This document shows positions 56,616 to 64,000 of a stretch of DNA of 64,000 nt, piece after piece (within the stretch, counting starts at the first letter, position 1; each line of letters starts with the position of its first letter). The notes below the pieces were generated by a model. It ran no database searches. It was not told where the DNA came from and was given only the letters and a program-made list of their open reading frames with translations. The DNA is from Dendrobium chrysotoxum (Eukaryota; Streptophyta; Magnoliopsida; Asparagales; Orchidaceae). Position numbers and translations under genes: made by a program. The stretch spans positions 9,152,869 to 9,216,868 of the forward strand of contig CM034310.1 in NCBI GenBank assembly GCA_019925795.1, read 5' to 3'.

Positions 56616-59400
56616 GTTCTCAAATTTATTACAATCTCCTATCTACTCTATGAATGAAGTTTCTATCAATTATATGAAAATTTTAAATTTCTTTAAGCAA
56701 AAGAAAAATCTAGTGAGTATAATCACAAATAAATTAAGCTTTTTTAGTCAAAACACACTCTTAAACTTGATTTATGACATCAAGAATGATTCATAACTTG
56801 AATAAAATTTCTTTCCTGACTGGCTTAGTAAAGACAGTTGCTTGATCTTAAGACATCACGTACCTTAACTCTACCTCCTTTCTTACAACACTTTCTCTTT
56901 TGTAGTGATAATTATCGTTTATGCACTAGTTGATTAATTACAACACATTTTCTTCGTGGGCACCTCTTATGGAAAGTGTAATTCTTTCAATAAGTTTCTT
57001 AGTCAAATAACATGACACACAATTAAAATTACAATGATAAATTCAACTTCATCAGTTGAGAATGTAATAATACGATGATTCTTTGATATGCAAGTAAAAG
57101 TAGTATCTAAAAAATAAAAAAGAATAAAAAATCTTTCAAAAAAAGTGAAAGCAGTATCTCAATCTTATGAAGAACCCACATCTTGTGCTGCTTTTTCTAT
57201 CATATAAATCTTTACCCTAATAAATATAACTATATTTAATTACAATCTCTATTGTATCTCATAATGAGAGATTTATGCTAACTATAAGAAAATTTTAGAC
57301 TTGACACCAAGTGCAAGAAATTACAATCACTAATAATTCATATTTTTTTGTTCAACACCTACCCTTAAAAGTTAATTTATAAGTCCAAGAATGCCTTATA
57401 ACTTGATAAAATTATCTAACTTGAGGGGTTTAATAAAGATGTTTGTTACCTGATCATGAGAATCCTAATTCTTACAACACATTCTCTTATATAGTGATAA
57501 CATGTGGTTATATACTTGCCATTATAATAAAAGATTGGATACTTTGCCAATACAAGTGCTAATTTGTTATTAATATATATCTCAATGGTCTCTTTCTATG
57601 AAAAATGTAATTCTCTTAAAAATTTTCTTAGCCAAATTAATTGAAATATATGAAATTTTAGTGATATGTTTAAATTTACAAGTTGATAGTATAATGCTGG
57701 GCTACATATCTAATATCCATGTGAAAGTATATTCTAGATCCCATGAAAAACTCGAACTTTGTTGTGCTCTTCTATCATCAAAATTTTTACTCTAATCAGT
57801 ATGACTATATCTAACAAAATTCCTAATTTTAGAAGTGGAATAAAATGTGTCATCTTTGGTTGTACCTTCAATATAATGACGTAATCTCTTTGTTGTCATG
57901 AAATATGATATTATCAAGTTTTCATGTAGTAACGAATAACTTTAATGATATATGGAATATATGTCATTGTAAAAGTTTAATGGTGCGAACATCCAACAAC
58001 CCTTTCATAGAGAGTTGGATTCATTTTTTCTCCTTCATCATTTATAGGACTTTAGTCATTTCTCTATATATGTAGCTCTTCACTTCTTTTTAAACATTCT
58101 TCTTTGCTTTGTACACCTATTTGACTCCAATCACCTTGTGCCATTGTGAAAGTGTAGCAAACTCCATGTGCTATTCTTTGTGATTACTTTGATTTCTTCA
58201 TCCATAACATCTAAATTTCTTATTTTTCATTTCTTGTTGGCCACTTAAGGTTTTAGAATCACCAAAGAGATTAAAAAAATTAATGTCAAATTGATTCTCT
58301 ATTATAAAAGTCCTAAAAGCTTAAAAAATGTGGTATCCTCTCCTTTGAATTCTCATTTGAATGCATTGTTGATATTGAGCATTTGTTTGAGTTTGATGAG
58401 ATCAATGGATTAGCGGGCTATGGTGATTTTTCTCTTATGATATCCTCCATCCTTAAATGCTTACTTTCTTCTTCTTCAAAATAAGAAAATATTATATACT
58501 TATATTATTATATTTTCCACTCCCAAAACTCTTCTTCATCAAACTTTACATCATTACAAATTAGAGGCCTCTTCTTAATTGTATTAAAAAACTTATACCC
58601 TTTAGTGGTTGAGTCATACGCGATGAACATATATATATTGGTTTTTTTCATTAAGCTTCTGTTTTCATATAGTGTGTGGACATAAGCAATACCTCCAAAG
58701 AGCTTCAGACAAGAAATTTCTAGCTTCCACTTCATGTCCATTATAATCTTTCTATGCCCACTTATTATAGCAGACAGAATATTTATTAAGTAGATTTATA
58801 AGGTGTGCGGCCCATAATTCTCTAAGTATTCTATTACTTAAGCAAGCTTTGAGCCATGTTGAGAATGATTTTTTTCTACCTCTCTTCCGTTCTCGTTGAT
58901 TGGATCTCCACCTTGTTTGGAGATGATGAATTTCATGATATCCAGAGTATCTTTGGAACTTGTTTGAACTATACTCGCCTCCTTGACTAAATCTTAAGGT
59001 TTTGATGTTAACACCATTTTTTTTTCTATACATAAGCTTTGAACTACTTGAAAATTTCAAACGCCTTTGATTTCTGTTTCAAAAAATACATCATTATTTT
59101 TCATAAAAAAATCAGTGGAGAAAGTGAGGAAATAGTTATTCTTATAGAAAGATATTGGTTTAATGGGACCACAAGCATTATTGTATATGACCTCAAATGA
59201 CTTTCTAGCATTAAAGCCCTTTGTTGAAAAGATTTTGTGGGATTATTTCTCAAGTAAACATTATTTACAAAGTTGACTGAGTTGGCCCTTTATCTTCTCC
59301 TTCTTCAATAATAGTTCAAGGTGCCCAAAGTTGAGATGTCATGGTTACAACGGATTTTCATGATCAGCCTTCAAATACTTTAAAACACTACATAGAATAT
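56616..59400 (-). pseudogene. Old Ty1/copia pol remnant with tandem-duplicated 3' part
   Basis: In element sense from 59400: a pre-integrase to integrase stretch (CGPIKPIS, NNYFLTFSTDF), then VNIKTLRFSQGGEYSSNKFQRY (58752-59060), the post-integrase segment (CLKLFGGIAYVHT, YDSTTKGYKFFN, NDVKFDEEEFW at 58508-58741), the RT approach (DEEIKVITKNSTW near 58180), and RNase H ends (HDQVTNIFIKPLK near 57430; DQATVFTKPV near 56840). The two RNase H ends belong to two related blocks, about 56620-57230 and 57240-57800. It differs from copies A-D and has no recognisable LTRs. Confidence 0.7.
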
Positions 59401-60162
59401 TTAAGAGAAATATTTTATGCTTTAACATGGGCACCATGGCAATTAAATTATATATATATATATATACTACTACTACTACTTCTACTACTACTATTATAAA
59501 AGCCGCTTGAATTTCCTTCCACATCAAATCTTGGCCATCCATTTATTTCTTTTAAAATTATCTTGTCCCTTCAATGCATTATAAATAATTAAAAAAATCT
59601 AAAAATATATTATAATTAATGCAAATTAATGCCCCTTCATTAAAAATTATAGAATTAATAACCTATTAATAACTATTAAATTTAAACTAATTAATAAAAA
59701 TAAATATATAGAATTCTCACTGCCATAACAAATTCTAATCATACATTTATAAACTTAAAATAAATCTACAGAGTTAATTTTATACGCTTCATATCTATTA
59801 ATTTTAAGTTCCAATAGCGATTAAATTTTGTAAGACGAACGATTTCTCCGATAGCTGTGCATTTTTACTGTCGAATGGTTAAACAAAATTTAAACACTTT
59901 CCTCCTTCATCTCATTGCCGAGTGTTTGTAATTTACTGACTATTTCTCACCTCTTCACAACTACTCCCTTTGTTTGAAAGAATAAGCTAAACAAGTTTCT
60001 TCATGATGTGCTCTCATGGATGAAGCCTCCCTCCCCGCGTTCACAGCGAAGCCCATCCAGCCTTTCTTCCTTGCTCGCGTGTAGTCTGTCTGCCCCACCT
60101 CTCACTTCTCCCTTCTTGTATGCAAAACCAATTCTTCATGAAGCACTCTTAAGGACGAAGCT

Positions 60163-60212
<50 letters not shown>

Positions 60213-60753
60213 TCTCTCGTTGTGCATCCATCTGCCAGGCAAGTACAAGATTGGTACTTAATTATTTATTTGAGCAGTTGCAACATCCCTTTTTTTATAT
60301 ATCTTGTTATAACTATGGTTGCTTCTTGATTAAATTGATGCATGCTGTCTTAGCATTGATGTGTTTATCTTTTTGATTTTTTTAGGTTTTAATAAATCCA
60401 TTTTTATGAATAAATGAATAATTTTTTCATGCTTTTTTAAATCCCTATTTTGCTCTTCTTGGTTTTTAGATTCTTACGTGACCATCGAACCTATCTCATG
60501 CCAAACGCCATAATCATCCATATTCTTCTTGCTGATCCCATCAGTGGATTTCACATTTCATGTAAGATCAACATCACTTAATTAAAGGTCTCATTTTTAC
60601 CTTTTATGTATAGGTGATTAAAATTAAAAAAAATTGCATGTAAGAATTACTTTGTCGATGTTTCGATTTAAGCCGCTTGAGACCAACAAATTTATATTCT
60701 TATTCTTTTTTCTTAATAATTTCTTATTATCATTATTATTTTGATTCAGATAT
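59401..60753. other. Intergenic, with TA, TAC and CT repeats
   Basis: (TA)n at 59449-59466 runs into (TAC)n up to about 59493. (CT)n at about 60165-60210. An imperfect duplication of TTCTTCATGA-GC-CTC--GGATGAAGC-TCCCTC lies at about 59998 and 60132. No gene seen. Confidence 0.65.
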
Positions 60754-63118
60754 TCTCTCTATATATTAAAAAATATATCTTAATATGTTAAATAAATTGT
60801 TTTATTTTTTTAATATTACATGAATTTTATTTATTTTCTGACTAATGCATGCTTACTGGTACAGATTGTATATGTCTATGTTTGAATAATGTAAATGATC
60901 ATTAACGTCGGAGAATTTTCCATCTATTACAATAATTTAGCTTCTAAAAAAATTGCATAAACTAAGATTCCTATTTGAAATCAATCTACAGATATTGACT
61001 TATCCACCTCTAAGGAATACATTTCTAAGCGATCGAGGTGACGGCATACCATAAATTTTATTATTCTTGTTATAAACATTTTAACATCTTATTTTTATTA
61101 TTATGAGAGGATTTTTTTTTTTGTTTGCACCTAAAATGTTTTGGGGCTTCTTTTTGGTTATCAAAATATTGAAATAAGTTTATTATACAGTATAAATGTA
61201 AAGCCCTCAAATAGTAGTATTGATATATAATTGCATATTATTCAACTGATTTTAATAATTTGCTTTTTTTTTGTTAGATTGTAACTCACATTGCAAGCTA
61301 TATTTATGTATTTAATATGATTGTGGAGATCTTTGACCAAATTTGATCAATGAAACATAATGTTATGGCTATTTTAGGATATTTGCAGTGTTCTGATAAT
61401 AAGGATGCAGTGAAGTAGCTGATTATTGGATTGCGAAGCTAAATTGTTGTTGCACATTCTTCTTACTCTTAATCTGTTCTTCAATTTGAAGTTTCCATTC
61501 AATTTGAAGTTTACATTATTTTTTCTTAGATGCTAGAAGTAATCTTTCAGTAAATTGTTGTAAAAAACCTCTTGACTTTTTACAATTTTGTGAAGAGACA
61601 GAAGTTCTGTTAATCTTTTCAAGAAAACTTTAGATTGTTGAAGGTTGATTGGATTCTTTTTTCACACTTGGCAAACTTTTCAGAAATCTTTCATCGAAGG
61701 TTCATTTTCAAAATATTTTTTATATAAAAATGCTATGCTACTCAAATCATAGGTTCAAAAAGGTATGTTTGCATCTTATCATCAATAAATTTTTTTTATT
61801 TTAATTATATGTTATTTTAGTTGATCGAAGATTCTACTGTCATTTTTGGGAGAAGGTTGCTGAAAATTATTTGATTGTATGTATTTTTTTTAGGGGAAAT
61901 CTTCAGGGGTGCCTACGCGTTTATATAAAAAAGGTAGTACAATGTCCTTAAAGGGAACTCAAGCTCACTACTGCTCAGAAGAGCTACAAAGATGAAAGCC
62001 AAAAAAATCTAAGAGCTCGAGTTCCCTGCTAAGCACAAGTACATAAACTCCTAGGTACATTCTACATTGCTAAAGGATGAGCACCCAACAAAGCATAATG
62101 CAACAAAAAATAGCAGGCAGCTCCAATAACCTCATCAACAGCTCAACCCAATCACCTGTATTAAAAATAATTTGTAGAAAAAGATAATACATAGAAGGAT
62201 GAAAGTAACAACTATAGTAGAAGCAAATAGGGTGACAAAATCAAAGTAAGTACCAATTGCCAGCATCAGGTAAGAAACCTGAGCCAAAAAATAACCCCTG
62301 CAAGAGCCACCAATCCATAACCATATAATACACCGTAAAAACCATAACAGTGATCCTCATCCTAGCAGAAAAAAAAGAGGCAGCCAAAAGGACCAACTCC
62401 CAATAATAGCCAACATGAGCAGCACAAAGATGGTCACATAGAACCAACCCCAGAGCAGCCAGCCTACAGAACCAAAGGAACAGCCCAAAATGACAGAAAT
62501 ATGAGAATACAAGAGGCTGAGAATCACTAAACCACACAATGCCATAAACATAATCCCAAACCATGACAACACCAAGACAAAGCCTACTCCAACTAAACTA
62601 AATCAACCATCAAATGCACTCAAAGGAAATGAAGATAGCCCAGCTAGCCGTAAAGAGCAACCCAACAATCCAGAGAAGATAAGATTGAAAATAAAAGAGA
62701 GCATCGGCAATTCTCAAGAGCCCACACAAATAAGGCCAAAGGCATATAGAGCTCAGGATAAGATGAAACTAGCAACCATCACAAGGGATAGCCCAAGTAT
62801 CATGTTTGTAGTATCATTTTTTTTTAATTTTTTTTATTTATTTACGTTAGTAGTAACGTTAAGTTTAGATTAAGTGCAGTAATTAGGTTAAAAAAATTAT
62901 TAATTTGATATTTTTTATTCTTACATCTACGGCTCAATATATTTTTTTTTAATTTTATATTTTTATTTGTAGGAGACCATTCCTATTTATCTACGGTTAA
63001 TATAAAATTTAATAACATTAATATAGCATGTCACAAATCATTTTTAAATTTTAATTATTTATTTCTTATTTTTAAAAATTTTATTCACGTGCACCATGTG
63101 CACGTGCATTTATACTAG
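60754..63118 (+). mobile_element. Candidate non-autonomous Helitron
   Basis: The 3' end has the Helitron signature: a perfect hairpin with 9-bp arms, CACGTGCAC (63086-63094) and GTGCACGTG (63098-63106), loop CAT, then eight bases and CTAG at 63115-63118, followed by T. A plausible 5' end is TCTCTCTATATATTAAAA at 60754, which resembles plant Helitron starts, but the base before it is T, not the usual A. No Rep/helicase coding is seen. It would contain the LINE fragment 61893-62810. The 3' end is well supported, the 5' end weakly. Confidence 0.5.
61893..62810 (-). mobile_element. 5'-truncated LINE 3' end fragment
   Basis: On the plus strand, after a T-run (61884-61891, the A tail in sense), it reads AGGGGAAATC, then GCCTACGCGTTTATATAAA and TACAATGTCCTTAAAGGGA. 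This parallels the 3' end of the LINE at 13840 (GCCTACGTGTTTATTA, then TACAAGTCCTTAGAAGGGA). It looks like a 3'-untranslated segment of the same or a related family, with no RT coding. The reading frames in it are hydrophobic and look accidental. I found no clear TSD. Confidence 0.5.
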
Positions 63119-64000
63119 TATATTGAAATGTCCCTTACATTTATCATGTTTGAAGTTGGATAAAAATTGAAACAATTCATTATGGAATTGAAATTATAAT
63201 GTCAAAATTTCCGTTAGATTTGCTTTGCCTCAGAATATGATTAAATACTAAAATTATTACTCATGAAATTTAAAATTAAATGCTGAAATAATTCATCACT
63301 GAATTTTCTTAGTTTAGGGTTGAACAAATGCTGAAATAATTCATCATTAAATTACAAATAGGGCTTTGAAACTCTCAATTATTATAAGAAATTTAAACTC
63401 ATTAATATAATGAAATGCTAAACTGAATAAGAAATTTAAATAAAATAATATTAAAATAAATCATTTCTAAAATCAAAATCAAGTTTATTTTAAAAAATAA
63501 ATCAAAGTTAAGAACCAAATTAAATATAAAACTAATTTAAAATAATCAAAGTAAACAAAAATAAAATAAATAAAAATCTAACCAATTTAATTATATTAAA
63601 AATTAATTTTTGAGTTAAATCATTACAAGAACAAGCTTATTTAAATTAAATATAAAAAATAAAATACCAAATGATATAAGAGAGAGAAAACATAAAAAAA
63701 GAGAATGATAAAAGGATAATTAAAAGCTTTATAACCTGAATATTGGGAAATTTATAAAAAATCTAAGAAAAATAAAAAATCTCAAATAACTTAATATAAA
63801 CAAATAAAAATATAATAACTGATAAACTAAATAAATATTTTATTAATATTTCATCTCTTAGTAAAGTAAATTCTCTAAATAAATTTCAAATTACAAAAAT
63901 GAATTAAAAAAGAAAATAATGAATAGAAAAGTATGAAATAAACTTCTATGAACTTCCAAAATAATAACAAACTAGTCTACATTCAAAAAACTAAATATAA
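63119..64000. other. Very AT-rich intergenic end
   Basis: No gene or element recognised. Confidence 0.7.

Noticed and set aside
60008..60376. 122-codon reading frame
   Set aside because: The core is a translated (CT)n run; no domain and no conserved start.
62241..62575. Hydrophobic reading frame near 62400
   Set aside because: Same cause as above, in the second LINE 3' fragment; two overlapping frames and no family resemblance.
61870..62830. TSD around the LINE 3' fragment
   Set aside because: TTGTATGTA on the left and TTGTAGTATC on the right are similar but not identical; not enough to call.
1..64000. tRNA, rRNA or microRNA genes
   Set aside because: I saw no cloverleaf with conserved A and B boxes and no rRNA core sequence; the tRNA-like stretches are only retroelement primer-binding sites.

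Overview
This window is nuclear DNA of a flowering plant. It is AT-rich and gene-poor, and it holds long Ty1/copia elements of Sirevirus type, a Ty3/gypsy LTR, plant LINEs, a probable Helitron, a retrocopy of cytosolic ribosomal protein L23 (uL14) and a CEP signalling-peptide gene. The species cannot be told from the sequence alone.

The left 50 kb is a nest of transposons resolved by reading LTR ends and target-site duplications (TSDs). The oldest layer is a Ty3/gypsy element: the end of its pol at 70-339, its polypurine tract, and one long 3' LTR starting at 378 and ending near 49895. Two things inserted into that LTR. The first is copia copy D (2038-13506, minus strand), whose 5' LTR later took a 5'-truncated RTE-type LINE fragment (20-bp TSD). 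The second is an L1-type LINE (13814-49586, minus, 16-bp TSD). Copia copy C (13992-45864, minus, TSD CTAAT) sits in the LINE, copia copy B (17676-37748, plus, TSD GAAGA) sits in C, and copia copy A (23894-33702, minus, TSD GTTTA) sits in B. The gypsy > LINE > C > B > A stack is five deep, and A to D belong to one copia family.

Each copia copy has LTRs of about 1.65-1.93 kb, an initiator-Met tRNA primer-binding site, a Gag ORF with two CCHC knuckles, a separate Pol ORF in another frame (protease, integrase, reverse transcriptase, RNase H), a conserved hairpin block, and duplicated polypurine tracts. All Gag and Pol reading frames are broken. C and D also carry a third ORF (ORF3) with its own TATA box. 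The most striking signal is an array of 15-bp palindromes (ATCGTCC-N-GGACGAT) in U3 of every LTR, set in pairs at a 21-bp pitch. A second, looser array lies directly upstream of the ORF3 TATA box.

The right 14 kb is AT-rich intergenic DNA with microsatellites, an RPL23 processed pseudogene (51148-51692), one apparently intact single-exon CEP gene with a TATA box (54982-55287), an old copia pol remnant with an internal tandem duplication (56616-59400), and a candidate non-autonomous Helitron (60754-63118) containing a LINE 3' fragment. The CEP gene is the only host gene I would call functional.
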